From positions 4,857,001-4,921,000 of the forward strand of contig NC_087073.1 of NCBI RefSeq assembly GCF_026151205.1: 64,000 nt of DNA, read 5' to 3'. This DNA is from Bolinopsis microptera (lineage: Eukaryota; Ctenophora; Tentaculata; Lobata; Bolinopsidae). Below are positions 33,688 through 45,939 of this stretch, in pieces. The notes below the pieces were generated by a model that was given only the letters and a program-made list of their open reading frames with translations, was not told the origin of the DNA and ran no database searches. The stretch's first letter is position 1; each line of letters opens with the position of its first letter. The position numbers and the translations under genes were made by a program.

Positions 33688-33721
<34 letters not shown>

Positions 33722-33722
33722 C
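33685..33722. repeat. poly-C run
   Basis: More than 30 consecutive C. Its length is uncertain in any assembly. Confidence 0.9.
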
Positions 33723-34235
33723 ACAGCGGGGCCCTTTGTTACGCCACTGCACTCTAAGTTGGCACTTACATGACGAATTGCAGAAGAGATGACCTTACAG
33801 TAGGACCAGGCTGCATTAAGGTTATAGAGCAGGTAGCAGCCAAAATATCGACTAAAGAGATAAGCAATATGCTATTAAAGTGATTAGTTTGTTATTCGTT
33901 GTAATTATCAGTCTTTGAAGTTTGGAACAGGTCCATTTACTGGTCTGTTGTCCTGAAAACAGCAGTACATGATATAATATTGATTCAGCAAAACATTCCA
34001 ATTTACCTCAAAGTTCATTCCACAAATCTTGTACTATACACTGGTAAAACAATATATATTTATTAAATAATTACAACTGTCGTAATAACATAATTCCAAT
34101 TTATTATTGATCACTCAATTTCAATAACTGAACTTATTTAAAAATAAAACAGTCAACTTCAAACTCAGACTTAACTGTCAGAATTCAAGTTTATTCTTGA
34201 TTGATGAAGTTCATGAATCATTGGCAGTTAACAAA

Positions 34236-34316
34236 GCTAAGAAGACTATTATTTGATGCGCAGTAAAAATTATAATGCGCATAACAATAATGCGCATCAA
34301 ATAATTCTTCTCGCAA
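34236..34316. repeat. inverted repeat around 'TTTGATGCGCA'
   Basis: 'ATTATTTGATGCGCA' faces 'TGCGCATCAAATAAT', with another 'AATGCGCAT' between. Confidence 0.75.
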
Positions 34317-34567
34317 CCACAGATTGTATGCAGATCGGCGAGATGCGAAGGCAGAAGGATTGACATCGTGAATCAATACAAATGGCAGCTCGAAAACCTG
34401 GTTTCAGCTCCCCTCTGGAGTGATATTAGTAAAATATTTGTTCCAACACCGTAGCTAAGTTTGTATCACATCGTGACCCCCATTTAATTAATAATTGTCG
34501 TTTCACTATATCGTGCTTATGATACAGGCGGGTCATACAACGTATGACAAGACGAGTTCAATTCGAA

Positions 34568-34928
34568 GCTTACTGGGCGGCGCTCAGCCTGTCATTCCGC
34601 CGAATCTTTATATATTATTATGTTTATGAACATAATAGCCTTACCTGGGGTCCCCAGGTAAATTGCGATTGGCGTGCCATGTATAGTATTAATCCGTGAA
34701 TAAGTAAAATATAATTTTAAGTAAAATACAATTTTTATTTTTCCACAGAAGAATCAATACATATTGAATTATAAATATCTGATAATAGTACATAGTAACA
34801 ATTAACTGGATATGACATTAACTTAAAAAACAAAAATAGAATTTAAATATTATTTACTGGGCGGCGCTCAGCCTGTCATTCCGCCAAATCTCTATTATGA
34901 ACATAATAGCCTGAGGTCCCCAGGTAAA
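34568..34928. repeat. direct repeats of about 80-100 bp
   Basis: 'TACTGGGCGGCGCTCAGCC', then 'TGTCATTCCGCC' and 'GAACATAATAGCCT', occurs at about 34570-34670 and again at 34856-34925, ending 'GTCCCCAGGTAAA'. Confidence 0.8.
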
Positions 34929-35412
34929 ATATTATATGAGCTGCAAATTGCACTTGTGCGCGGCGGGTCATGCAACTAAACGTATGACAAAGCCCTCACG
35001 CTTAAAGTATATAGCGCGCGCCTACCGAAGTACGCGAAAACTCATGGTCATGTTACATATACATGTAATTGCTAAAAGTAAGTTCAAATTCTAAATTTAT
35101 AAAGCTTAAATAATATGTTGACGACGTTATGCCAGCGCTTTCAGATCGTTGCTTTGTGAGGCAGAGGATCAATTTTGTTAAATAGCGAGCAAGCAATTAC
35201 ATTTCATTAGCAGTAGCATAACATTGACGATGAGCGCGGCGCGACGATGTCCATGTTGGATGCACGTACGTTCTAACTAAAACATAAAATGACAATCTTC
35301 AGAAGCCAAACAAAAACATTAATTCACAAAATAACTCTATCCAGAGCCCTTGCGCTTACAGTGGCGCGCGTGCCCGCCGCGCCTCCCGCGCGGCGGTAAC
35401 AGGTAAAATGTA

Positions 35413-35749
35413 CCCAGAAAACCTTACCGCCTGCTGGGCTTGCTAGAGGTGATAGATTTTCAACAGCACGTTTGGCGTCGCGTGTCACATCGAGTTTACC
35501 TTTCACACGTTGCATTTAGTTTAGTAGTCATGACAACGACATCATACATGACTTTGCAAAGTTTAAAAGCTGCGATCTTTAATTTAGCCAAAAATCAAAC
35601 TTTTCGGTTTAATTCAGAATCTAAGTTGTCCCCAATTGTGCTCCTGGGGAGCCTCCTTTAAATTTACGAGACGGACATTTTGTTGAAAACCGGAAGGTTC
35701 TATCTATTTTACTTTTGGAGATATTCCCCGGGCGGTAGGGTTTGCTGGG
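35413..35749 (-). mobile_element. diverged solitary copy of the array's A element
   Basis: 337 bp bounded by CCCAG and CTGGG. Its reverse complement follows unit A of the array at 39588 through shared words such as 'TTTTCAACAAAATGTCCGTC' and 'AAGATCGCAGCTTTTAAACT'. Terminal inverted repeats are about 16 bp. It shows that A is an independent element. Confidence 0.8.
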
Positions 35750-35817
35750 TAAAAAGTACTTTCAACTTTATTTTTATTTGTGAAACAAGCGTGCCCGCAG
35801 TGGTGCGAAAACACATG

Positions 35818-36225
35818 GTTAGTTGATTGACGATGTCAATCCGTCGAGATCGTTGCTCTGCGAAGCAGAGCTTCGATGCGAAGCAAGAATGCTAGTTCGC
35901 GCGGCGCGTCGAAGCGGCGAAGTCCTCCAAACATGGTTAGGTGAGCTCTCAAAGTACAATATTTAATATTTTAGCACCAACTGTCAATTAACTATAATTG
36001 GCAATTGGGTAACCCCCAACTTTGAACTCAATGTTCAACAGTCAACAAGGGAAAGCAAATAGACACCCACGAAGTCTGTAATTGGAAGCTTGGAGGACTT
36101 CGCCGCTTAGACGCGCCGCGCGAACTAGCATTCTTGCTTCATTTATTTTTTCCATCTTCGATCGTTGCTCTGCTTCGCAAAGCAACGATCTTGGATCTTG
36201 ATGGGTTAACATCGTCAATCAATTG
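35818..36225. mobile_element. foldback element with GC-rich arms
   Basis: The left arm includes 'TTGATTGACGATGTCAAT', 'AAGAATGCTAGTTCGCGCGG' and 'GGCGAAGTCCTCC'. The right arm carries their reverse complements and ends 'CATCGTCAATCAA'. The two arms flank a roughly 150-bp centre shared with about 62890-62970. Confidence 0.75.
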
Positions 36226-36235
36226 GAAGCTGTTT

Positions 36236-36530
36236 TTAGAGGAATGATGATTAATCACTTTACACTCGACTGTCACATTAACGGGTGCAGATACTCGTAA
36301 AATATTTGTTTCAAATATTATAATTCAAATTATATTCATATTCAGGACCGTCGACGAGTCCAACTCGGCGCGCGTCCTGGTAGGACTAGGTTATAAACAC
36401 ACAACTGTCACGTGACTTTTTCAACTCGTTCTCTAGCTAGCTGGTCCTGAACGACTATTCGAAACCTTAACCCTAGCATTTGCTGAAACCCTAGCCATTA
36501 CTATAGCGCTAACGAGAAATTAGACTTACT
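36236..36530. repeat. dispersed repeat family D, copy 1, with a nested insertion
   Basis: Starts 'GATGATTAATCACTTTACAC' and continues 'TCGACTGTCAC'. A roughly 120-bp insert (about 36288-36408) follows, flanked by 'ACTGTCAC' on both sides (target duplication). The family sequence then resumes with 'GTGACTTTTTCAAC'. The insert is the same short element as at 33310-33420. Other family members are at 47213 and 53945. Confidence 0.75.
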
Positions 36531-36548
36531 TCCTTATACGGTCATTTT

Positions 36549-37044
36549 ACCAAAACCCATAATCATGGGTAGAGTGGACCGCTGCCAGTGTCTCTCTTTC
36601 CCAAACAAAAGGAAATGATATTAATTTGATTGACCGTTCTCAAATGCAAAATGATACCGAGAATGAAATCGGTCGCTCGCTTTTCCCATTCATTCACGGC
36701 TTACGAATTGTAATAAGTTTCGATTGATTACATCAATCAGATGCTGTAAAAATCTCTTTGGGTTGCGTTCGGGTCGATACCTAGTATTTCGGGGTAAGGG
36801 TGGTAGTTATTACTTATTGAATTAGCTGAAGTTTATTGAATCTTTATTGCCGAGTACAGCTGCCTTTGGGTAGTTCTTCTTAATCTGTTACAATTGTAAA
36901 TGAATGGGAAAAGCGAGCGACCGATTTCATTCTCGGTATCATTTTGCATTTGAGAACGGTCAATCAAATTAATATCATTTCCTTTTGTTTGGGAAAGAGA
37001 GACACTGGCAGCGGTCCACTCTACCCATGATTATGGGTTTTGGT
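36549..37044. mobile_element. miniature element M (about 500 bp, 145-bp inverted ends), copy 1
   Basis: The left end 'ACCAAAACCCATAATCATGG' is mirrored by 'CCATGATTATGGGTTTTGGT' at the right end. The arms extend to about 'TTTTCCCATTCATT', near-perfect over about 145 bp. A roughly 200-bp centre has no reading frame. Confidence 0.9.
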
Positions 37045-38089
37045 AAAATATCATCTCTTTTTGATTATAATGTCAGGGTACTTTATAAAGTCGAAATATA
37101 AACTGATATCTTCATTAATAAGGAGGAAGTTTCAACGATTTCGAAATTTGTCCTTTAAAAACATTTCCTTGTGTTTAGGTAAGCATATCGGTCGATCACT
37201 GACTGAATATGCCACTTAATACTCATTCAAGTTGGCATTAAATTCATATATAATGACATTAAACTGTCGTGGCAAAGCAGAATTTGTTGGAAATCACGAA
37301 TGAGCAAAATTCTCACCTTTCGCACGTGCAAACTTTGAGCGGACGTTGCGTGCGCATCCAATATTGAATCGCCCTAAATTTTTGCATGTAATTGTTTTAT
37401 ATATAGTTTAATAAGCATGCAAAGTTTCAAAGTATTTCAAGAAGAACTGTAATCACAACGGCACTCTAAAGTTGACAGAAAATGACGAAAACAGCAATTT
37501 TCAGTGATTTTAGCAATTTTCTATCAATTTGGGCGTGTCCCCACGTGTGCAAATTTTCGATTTTCAACTTTAAAACTAGCCTAATGCACAATTTATACCT
37601 ATAAGAAGCAGAACTGAGCTCCACAACCCAAGGCATGGCCCAACACCAGAGAATACTAAATCGCAAAATTGACGTTTTTATAAAATAATTCTTCAAAAAA
37701 GCACAAACTTCAATGACGAATATCTTTATGAAGGAGCAAGCTAGAAAAACTTTCCGGTAGATTTTCAGAATGCTTGAACAATTATCTAAGGTGAAAATTT
37801 CCTCAGATTTTGAATACAATTACTTTTTAATGGTGTAAAATCATTTTTAAAAGTGATTACTTTGTCAAAAATCAAGTTTTAAAAACGGTTAACTTGATGA
37901 CGTCATCAAGTGTCAAGGGGTGTTCATGACGTCAAATAATTTGTTTATACAATGTAAACTAAAGTGTAAACAATTATTTTCAAGACCTGTGGTCGGAAAT
38001 GGCTGTATCTTTTATATTTTTGAATCTATGGACAATTAAATACAGGCTACAATTGACTGGCAAAGCGTCTATCCCTGAATATATATTTG

Positions 38090-38591
38090 ACCAAAACCCA
38101 TAATCATGGGTAGAGTGGACCGCTGCCAGTGTCTCTCTTTTCCAAACAAAAGGAAATGATATTAATTTGATTGACCGTTCTCAAATGCAAAATGATACCG
38201 AGAATGAAATCGGTCGCTCGCTTTTCCCATTCATTCACGGCTTACGAATTGTAATACTAATAAGTTTCGATTGATTACATCAATCAGATGCTGTAAAAAT
38301 CTCTTTGGGTTGCGTTCGGGTCGATACCTAGTATTTCGGGGTAAGGGTGGTAGTTATTACTTATTGAATTAGCTGAAGTTTATTGAAAATTTATTGCCGA
38401 GTACAGCTGCCTTCGGGTAGTTCTTTTTAATGTATTACAATTGTAAATGAATGGGAAAAGCGAGCGACCGATTTCATTCTCGGTATCATTTTGCATTTGA
38501 GAACGGTCAATCAAATTAATATCATTTCCTTTTGTTTGGGAAAGAGAGACACTGGCAGCGGTCCACTCTACCCATGATTATGGGTTTTGGT
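38090..38591. mobile_element. miniature element M, copy 2
   Basis: The same element as 36549-37044, duplicated with its surroundings. It differs by a few substitutions and a short insertion in the centre. Confidence 0.9.
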
Positions 38592-39300
38592 CAAATATCA
38601 TCTATTTTTGATTATAATGTCAGGGTACTTTAATTTTATATAGTTGAAATACAAAATATAAACTGATATCTTCATCAATAAGGAAGAAGTTTCAACAATT
38701 TCGAAATTTTTCCTTTAAAAACATTTTCTTGTGTTTAGGTAAGCATATCAGTCGATCACTGACTGAATATGCCACTTTATACTCATTCAAGTTTGCATTA
38801 AATTCATATATAATGACATTAAACTGTCGTGGCAAAGCAGAATTTGTTGGAAATCACGAATGAGCGAAATTCTCACTTTTCGCACGTGCAAACTTTGAGC
38901 GGACGTTGCGTGCGCATCCAATATTGAATCGCCGTAAATTTTTGCATGTTATTGTTTTATATATAGTTTGATAAGCATGCAAAGTTTCAAAGTATTTTAA
39001 AAAGAACTGTAATCACAACGGCACTCTATAGTTGACAGAAAATGACGAAAACAGAAATTTTCAGTGATTTTAGCAATTTTCTATCAATTTGGGCGTGTCC
39101 CCACGTGTGCAACTTTTCGATTTTCAACTTTAAAACTAGCCTAATGCACAATTTATACCTATAGGAAGCAGAACTGAGCTCCACAACCCAAGGCATGGCC
39201 CAACACCAGAGAATACTAAATCGCAAAATTGACGTTTTTATAAAAAAATTCTTCAAAAAAGCACAAACTTCAATGACGAATATCTTTATGAAGGAGCAAG

Positions 39301-39432
39301 GTTGACCATTGTTAATGATCTGGCCCGGCGCGCGCTACTTCGTAGCACTTGCCATCGGGCCATAACATTTCGAGAAGAAAGCGGCGCGCGCTACTTCGAA
39401 GAAATTTAGACGAGTAACATCCGTCAAGGAGC
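39301..39432. mobile_element. 132-bp insertion with 10-bp target duplication
   Basis: 'AAGGAGCAAG' occurs on both sides. The other unit copy (37735-37745) has it once and lacks the insert. The insert holds two 'GGCGCGCGCTACTTCG' motifs. Confidence 0.75.
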
Positions 39433-39587
39433 AAGGTAGAAAAACTTTCCGGTAGATTTTCAGAATGCTTAAACAATTATCTAACTTCATTAAGCCCTCA
39501 AATTTTGATTAAAATTAATTATTAATGGTGTAAAATCGATTTTAAAAGTGATTACTTTGTCAAAAATCAAGTTTTTAAAACGGTAAA

Positions 39588-42500
39588 CCCAGGAAACCTT
39601 ACCGTTAGGGGCCTAACTTCGGAAGTAAAAGAGATAGAAACGTAAGGTTTTCAACAAAATGTCCGTCTCGTAAAACTAAAGTAGGCTCCCCAGGAGCCAA
39701 ATTCAAAACAATGTAGATTTTGAATTATCGCGAAAAGTTTGATTTTGGGCTAAATAAAAGATCGCAGCTTTTAAACTTTGCGAAGTAATGTCGTTGTCAT
39801 GACTCCAGATTGCAATTCACGCGAGCGATCATGCTGATGCAGTGAACGTTACGTCACGCGCGCTGACACACGTGCCATCGAAAAACAACCACCTCTAGTA
39901 CCACGGCCAGCCGGTAAGCTTTTCTGGGTATGTATCAAGTCGCATGACTTGTGACGAAATACCCAATTACAGCTAGTACAAGCCAAACACAAGGATATCT
40001 CGTGTAACAGATTATATGCACCTGTTGCAGCCAGTCGTCAGACCATGGTCGCTTTAATTGAGCTCTTAAGTGACATTAAGTGACCGGTGAGGGCCACACT
40101 TCTTGACAAATTTTGTTTAGAACAACGACCCAATCATAAGGTAAAAAGTGTAAGCTGTATTTTAACGGCTTACTTTAGTTCACAGTTCATCTAAGTCATC
40201 TAAGTTTGGAGGAATTATACGGCTACTTTTGTGATTCTTTACAGTCTTGAACGAAAATACCTTGCTACGTGTCAACTGGGCCCAGGAAACCTTACCGTTA
40301 GGGGCCTAACTTCGGAAGTAAAAGAGATAGAAACGTAAGGTTTTCAACAAAATGTCCGTCTCGTAAAACTAAAGTAGGCTCCCCAGGAGCCAAATTCAAA
40401 ACAATGTAGATTTTGAATTATCGCGAAAAGTTTGATTTTGGGCTAAATAAAAGATCGCAGCTTTTAAACTTTGCGAAGTAATGTCGTTGTCATGACTCCA
40501 GATTGCAATTCACGCGAGCGATCATGCTGATGCAGTGAACGTTACGTCACGCGCGCTGACACACGTGCCATCGAAAAACAACCACCTCTAGTACCACGGC
40601 CAGCCGGTAAGCTTTTCTGGGTATGTATCAAGTCGCATGACTTGTGACGAAATACCCAATTACAGCTAGTACAAGCCAAACACAAGGATATCTCGTGTAA
40701 CAGATTATATGCACCTGTTGCAGCCAGTCGTCAGACCATGGTCGCTTTAATTGAGCTCTTAAGTGACATTAAGTGACCGGTGAGGGCCACACTTCTTGAC
40801 AAATTTTGTTTAGAACAACGACCCAATCATAAGGTAAAAAGTGTAAGCTGTATTTTAACGGCTTACTTTAGTTCACAGTTCATCTAAGTCATCTAAGTTT
40901 GGAGGAATTATACGGCTACTTTTGTGATTCTTTACAGTCTTGAACGAAAATACCTTGCTACGTGTCAACTGTATATGTATCAAGTCGCATGACTTGTGAC
41001 GAAATACCCAATTACAGCTAGTACAAGCCAAACACAAGGATATCTCGTGTAACAGATTATATGCACCTGTTGCAGCCAGTCGTCAGACCATGGTCGCTTT
41101 AATTGAGCTCTTAAGTGACATTAAGTGACCGGTGAGGGCCACACTTCTTGACAAATTTTGTTTAGAACAACGACCCAATCATAAGGTAAAAAGTGTAAGC
41201 TGTATTTTAACGGCTTACTTTAGTTCACAGTTCATCTAAGTCATCTAAGTTTGGAGGAATTATACGGCTACTTTTGTGATTCTTTACAGTCTTGAACGAA
41301 AATACCTTGCTACGTGTCAACTGTATATGTATCAAGTCGCATGACTTGTGACGAAATACCCAATTACAGCTAGTACAAGCCAAACACAAGGATATCTCGT
41401 GTAACAGATTATATGCACCTGTTGCAGCCAGTCGTCAGACCATGGTCGCTTTAATTGAGCTCTTAAGTGACATTAAGTGACCGGTGAGGGCCACACTTCT
41501 TGACAAATTTTGTTTAGAACAACGACCCAATCATAAGGTAAAAAGTGTAAGCTGTATTTTAACGGCTTACTTTAGTTCACAGTTCATCTAAGTCATCTAA
41601 GTTTGGAGGAATTATACGGCTACTTTTGTGATTCTTTACAGTCTTGAACGAAAATACCTTGCTACGTGTCAACTGGGCCCAGGAAACCTTACCGTTAGGG
41701 GCCTAACTTCGGAAGTAAAAGAGATAGAAACGTAAGGTTTTCAACAAAATGTCCGTCTCGTAAAACTAAAGTAGGCTCCCCAGGAGCCAAATTCAAAACA
41801 ATGTAGATTTTGAATTATCGCGAAAAGTTTGATTTTGGGCTAAATAAAAGATCGCAGCTTTTAAACTTTGCGAAGTAATGTCGTTGTCATGACTCCAGAT
41901 TGCAATTCACGCGAGCGATCATGCTGATGCAGTGAACGTTACGTCACGCGCGCTGACACACGTGCCATCGAAAAACAACCACCTCTAGTACCACGGCCAG
42001 CCGGTAAGCTTTTCTGGGTATGTATCAAGTCGCATGACTTGTGACGAAATACCCAATTACAGCTAGTACAAGCCAAACACAAGGATATCTCGTGTAACAG
42101 ATTATATGCACCTGTTGCAGCCAGTCGTCAGACCATGGTCGCTTTAATTGAGCTCTTAAGTGACATTAAGTGACCGGTGAGGGCCACACTTCTTGACAAA
42201 TTTTGTTTAGAACAACGACCCAATCATAAGGTAAAAAGTGTAAGCTGTATTTTAACGGCTTACTTTAGTTCACAGTTCATCTAAGTCATCTAAGTTTGGA
42301 GGAATTATACGGCTACTTTTGTGATTCTTTACAGTCTTGAACGAAAATACCTTGCTACGTGTCAACTGGGCCCAGGAAACCTTACCGTTAGGGGCCTAAC
42401 TTCGGAAGTAAAAGAGATAGAAACGTAAGGTTTTCAACAAAATGTCCGTCTCGTAAAACTAAAGTAGGCTCCCCAGGAGCCAAATTCAAAACAATGTAGA

Positions 42501-43756
42501 TTTTGAATTATCGCGAAAAGTTTGATTTTGGGCTAAATAAAAGATCGCAGCTTTTAAACTTTGCGAAGTAATGTCGTTGTCATGACTCCAGATTGCAATT
42601 CACGCGAGCGATCATGCTGATGCAGTGAACGTTACGTCACGCGCGCTGACACACGTGCCATCGAAAAACAACCACCTCTAGTACCACGGCCAGCCGGTAA
42701 GCTTTTCTGGGTATGTATCAAGTCGCATGACTTGTGACGAAATACCCAATTACAGCTAGTACAAGCCAAACACAAGGATATCTCGTGTAACAGATTATAT
42801 GCACCTGTTGCAGCCAGTCGTCAGACCATGGTCGCTTTAATTGAGCTCTTAAGTGACATTAAGTGACCGGTGAGGGCCACACTTCTTGACAAATTTTGTT
42901 TAGAACAACGACCCAATCATAAGGTAAAAAGTGTAAGCTGTATTTTAACGGCTTACTTTAGTTCACAGTTCATCTAAGTCATCTAAGTTTGGAGGAATTA
43001 TACGGCTACTTTTGTGATTCTTTACAGTCTTGAACGAAAATACCTTGCTACGTGTCAACTGTATATGTATCAAGTCGCATGACTTGTGACGAAATACCCA
43101 ATTACAGCTAGTACAAGCCAAACACAAGGATATCTCGTGTAACAGATTATATGCACCTGTTGCAGCCAGTCGTCAGACCATGGTCGCTTTAATTGAGCTC
43201 TTAAGTGACATTAAGTGACCGGTGAGGGCCACACTTCTTGACAAATTTTGTTTAGAACAACGACCCAATCATAAGGTAAAAAGTGTAAGCTGTATTTTAA
43301 CGGCTTACTTTAGTTCACAGTTCATCTAAGTCATCTAAGTTTGGAGGAATTATACGGCTACTTTTGTGATTCTTTACAGTCTTGAACGAAAATACCTTGC
43401 TACGTGTCAACTGGGCCCAGGAAACCTTACCGTTAGGGGCCTAACTTCGGAAGTAAAAGAGATAGAAACGTAAGGTTTTCAACAAAATGTCCGTCTCGTA
43501 AAACTAAAGTAGGCTCCCCAGGAGCCAAATTCAAAACAATGTAGATTTTGAATTATCGCGAAAAGTTTGATTTTGGGCTAAATAAAAGATCGCAGCTTTT
43601 AAACTTTGCGAAGTAATGTCGTTGTCATGACTCCAGATTGCAATTCACGCGAGCGATCATGCTGATGCAGTGAACGTTACGTCACGCGCGCTGACACACG
43701 TGCCATCGAAAAACAACCACCTCTAGTACCACGGCCAGCCGGTAAGCTTTTCTGGG
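39588..43756 (+). repeat. higher-order A/B tandem array
   Basis: Five A units (341 bp; start 39588, 40281, 41678, 42371, 43416) and seven B units (352 bp; start 39929, 40622, 40974, 41326, 42019, 42712, 43064), in the order A B A B B B A B A B B A. Start-to-start distances are exact sums of 341 and 352, and by eye the copies are the same, so no indels have accumulated. A has inverted ends (CCCAGGAAACCTTACC facing GGTAAGCTTTTCTGGG). The array starts and ends with A. B has no reading frame of note. Confidence 0.95.
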
Positions 43757-43942
43757 AACTTGATGACGTCATCAAGGGGTGTTCATGACGTCAAATAATT
43801 TTTTTATACAATGTAAACTAAAGAGTAAATAATTATTTACAAGACCTGTGGTCGGAAATGGCTATATCTTTTATACTTTTGAATCTATGGACACTTAAAT
43901 ACAGGCTTTAATTTACTGGCAAAGCGTCTATCCCTGAATATA

Positions 43943-45236
43943 CAGGGTGGCCCAAAAGTGGCTACCCACACGCAACCTCTTAATAACTCACGTAATTCGT
44001 CTCCAAATTGCACCAAAATTTCAGAGATTATAGATATGGGTCAAACTTAGATTTCCTGAAAGTTTCGTAAGCCACGCCCAATTACAGTGGGCGTGGCGTG
44101 ACACTCCCTCTTTTTCACTATTGTCTTCATAAAATGATAACGCTTTAAGCTAAGAACTCAAAAATTTTTGCAGACATTTGGCTTGATAATTTAAAACCTT
44201 TCCCGAAGTTTCAAGTTCATTGTTTAAAATTTGGCTGAGTTATGACCATTTCAAAATCCATCGGATACGTGATCCGAGCACTCAGTCAGTGATCTCGTCA
44301 CTTGGTTAACGGCCTGTTTGGCTCAGATGCACCGCTTGATTGTTTGCAGCCTGCTTATGGGCCGGCCTATACAGCTGACAGCACCTAAAACGCTATAACA
44401 CGAATTAATGGTGGTGTCACCGTTTTAGGGCTTGTTAGCCCTGCTAATCACAGGTTCGTTTCTTACAATCAATAAAAAGGAATGAACCATCCATTGAATC
44501 ATCGAAAATGGTTCACTATTCTCCCTATACTGCGGAACAACGATTGTTCGTCTACCTGAAGAAAGAGAATGGGGATTGGGGAGTTCTACCCTCAGATTAA
44601 ACGACAATTTCAGATGAAATTCAACCGACCATCCCCTTGCCGGAAAAGCTGCTTTGATATGCATCACAAAATTAAGTTCACTTTTTCTGCACACGGTCGG
44701 CGAAGAGCCGGCAGTAGACGAACTGCGAGGACCGAAGAAAACATCTTTATCGGTATCCAATCAATCATGATCAAATAGTCATCTCAGTATGTTTGGTAAA
44801 GCCTAATGAACCTCATTAATACACGCTAACGCCTTACTCTTGATCAGATTGGGTAACGAGATCACTGATTGAGTGCAAAGATCACTGACTGAGTGCTCGG
44901 ATCACGTATCCGATGGATTTTGAAATGGTCATAACTCAGCCAAATTTTAGACAATGAACTTGAAACTTTGGGAAATGTTTTAAATTATCAAGCCAAATGT
45001 CTGCAAAAATTTTTGAATTCTTAGCTTAAAGCGTTATCATTTTATGAAGACAATAGTGAAAAAGAGGGAGTGTCACGCCACGCCCACTGTAATTGGCGTG
45101 GCTTACGAAACTTTCAGGAAATCTAAGTTTGACCCATATCTATAATCTCTGAAATTTTGGTGCAATTTGGAGACGAATTACGCGAGTTATTAAGAGGTTG
45201 CGTGTGGGTACTGGTAGTCACTTTTGGGCCACCCTG
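43943..45236. mobile_element. mariner-like foldback element with about 370-bp inverted arms
   Basis: Ends 'CAGGGTGGCCCAAAAGTG' and its reverse complement, flanked by TA on both sides, as expected for Tc1/mariner insertion. The arms run to the 'GATCACTGA' words near 44295 and 44840 and differ by scattered substitutions. The centre (about 44310-44840) holds a transposase remnant. Confidence 0.88.
44508..44750 (+). pseudogene. remnant of mariner-type transposase N-terminal HTH region
   Basis: The frame from ATG 44508 reads 'YTAEQRLFVYLKKENGDWG' and stops at 44569-44571. Another plus-strand frame then carries 'HGRRRAGSRRTARTEENI', close to the S/G-R-P-R-T-A-R-T-E-E-N-I tail of the helix-turn-helix domain that precedes many mariner-like transposases. 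The catalytic DDD/DDE domain is absent. It is a decayed internal fragment. Confidence 0.65.
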
Positions 45237-45619
45237 TATATGTATATCTGTATATGTCCCGACAATCTATCGTAAAACAGGGGTTCTAGAAAACCCATTT
45301 CCCGATAATCCTGAAACCTGAAACTTTTTTTGCAGTCGATTTGGTCAACGTCTAGACGCCCTGAAAAATTTCAGATCTCTAACTCAATTTTAACATGGTT
45401 TTTAAGGCACCTGAATATGGCGATTTTGGGTTTTTTACCGAATTTCGTATAACAGTGCTGGCGAGTATTTTATGCAAATTTCTTAAAAATCTCAACATAA
45501 CTATTTTTTATTCCTGTCATCTTTGACATCAAATTAGAATGTTTTGAACTAAAAATAAATCTGCTGAACGACTTCCGATGAGTCTTAATGCCTGAAAAAC
45601 TCCTGCCGGAGGCTTGTAA

Positions 45620-45692
45620 TGTGTACCAAAGGGGGTATAATAGTAAAGGGGGTATAATAGTAAAGGGGGTATAATAGTAAATGGGGTACATA
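45620..45692. repeat. 17-bp tandem repeat, about four units
   Basis: 'GGGGGTATAATAGTAAA' repeated, the last unit slightly changed. Confidence 0.9.
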
Positions 45693-45736
45693 GTATACCC
45701 ACAATAAATGCAACGGTCGTGCTTGCCAGCACTGTG

Positions 45737-45925
45737 ATATCACGTGATCGAGACAGTTTTTCGCCAATATCTCGTCAGGGGAGCATTTTAAATTTAACCC
45801 TATGTCATGGGGGTTGATTCGGAATCAGCGTTCGAAAATACATCGATTGAAGTTGGTTTTAACGGTCGGGGCCCTTTTAGAACAATCTCGAAGATCGACT
45901 GTAGAGTGATTTAGCACGCTCGTTG
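45737..45925. repeat. dispersed repeat family D, right part
   Basis: From 'ATCACGTGATCGAGACAG' to 'GAGTGATTTAGCACGCTCG'. Matched at 47418-47611 and 54330-54385. Confidence 0.8.
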
Positions 45926-45939
45926 TTAGAGCTACCTCT

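Larger units (their letters stand above)
36549..43940. repeat. tandem duplication of a 1.54-kb unit, second copy interrupted
   Basis: Unit 1 is 36549-38089. Unit 2 starts at 38090 and is collinear up to about 39587. There the A/B array splits it; the tail resumes at 43757 and ends at 43940, at the mariner-like element. A further 132-bp insert sits at 39301-39432. The reading frames within the unit (near 37466 and 39026) look non-coding. Confidence 0.85.

Noticed and set aside
36288-36408. Hammerhead ribozyme or retrozyme
   Set aside because: The conserved CTGANGA and GAAA core elements are not present in the right order on either strand.
37466-39256. Similar frames of 117 and 76 codons in the two 1.54-kb units
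   Set aside because: They are related only because the DNA is duplicated. The sequence lacks domain character and the second is truncated at the 132-bp insertion.
39588-43756. CRISPR-like repeat array
   Set aside because: The units are 341 and 352 bp with no unique spacers, and the DNA is animal.
44425-44760. Minus-strand frame of 111 codons in the mariner-like element
   Set aside because: The opposite strand carries the recognisable transposase remnant; this frame is its shadow.
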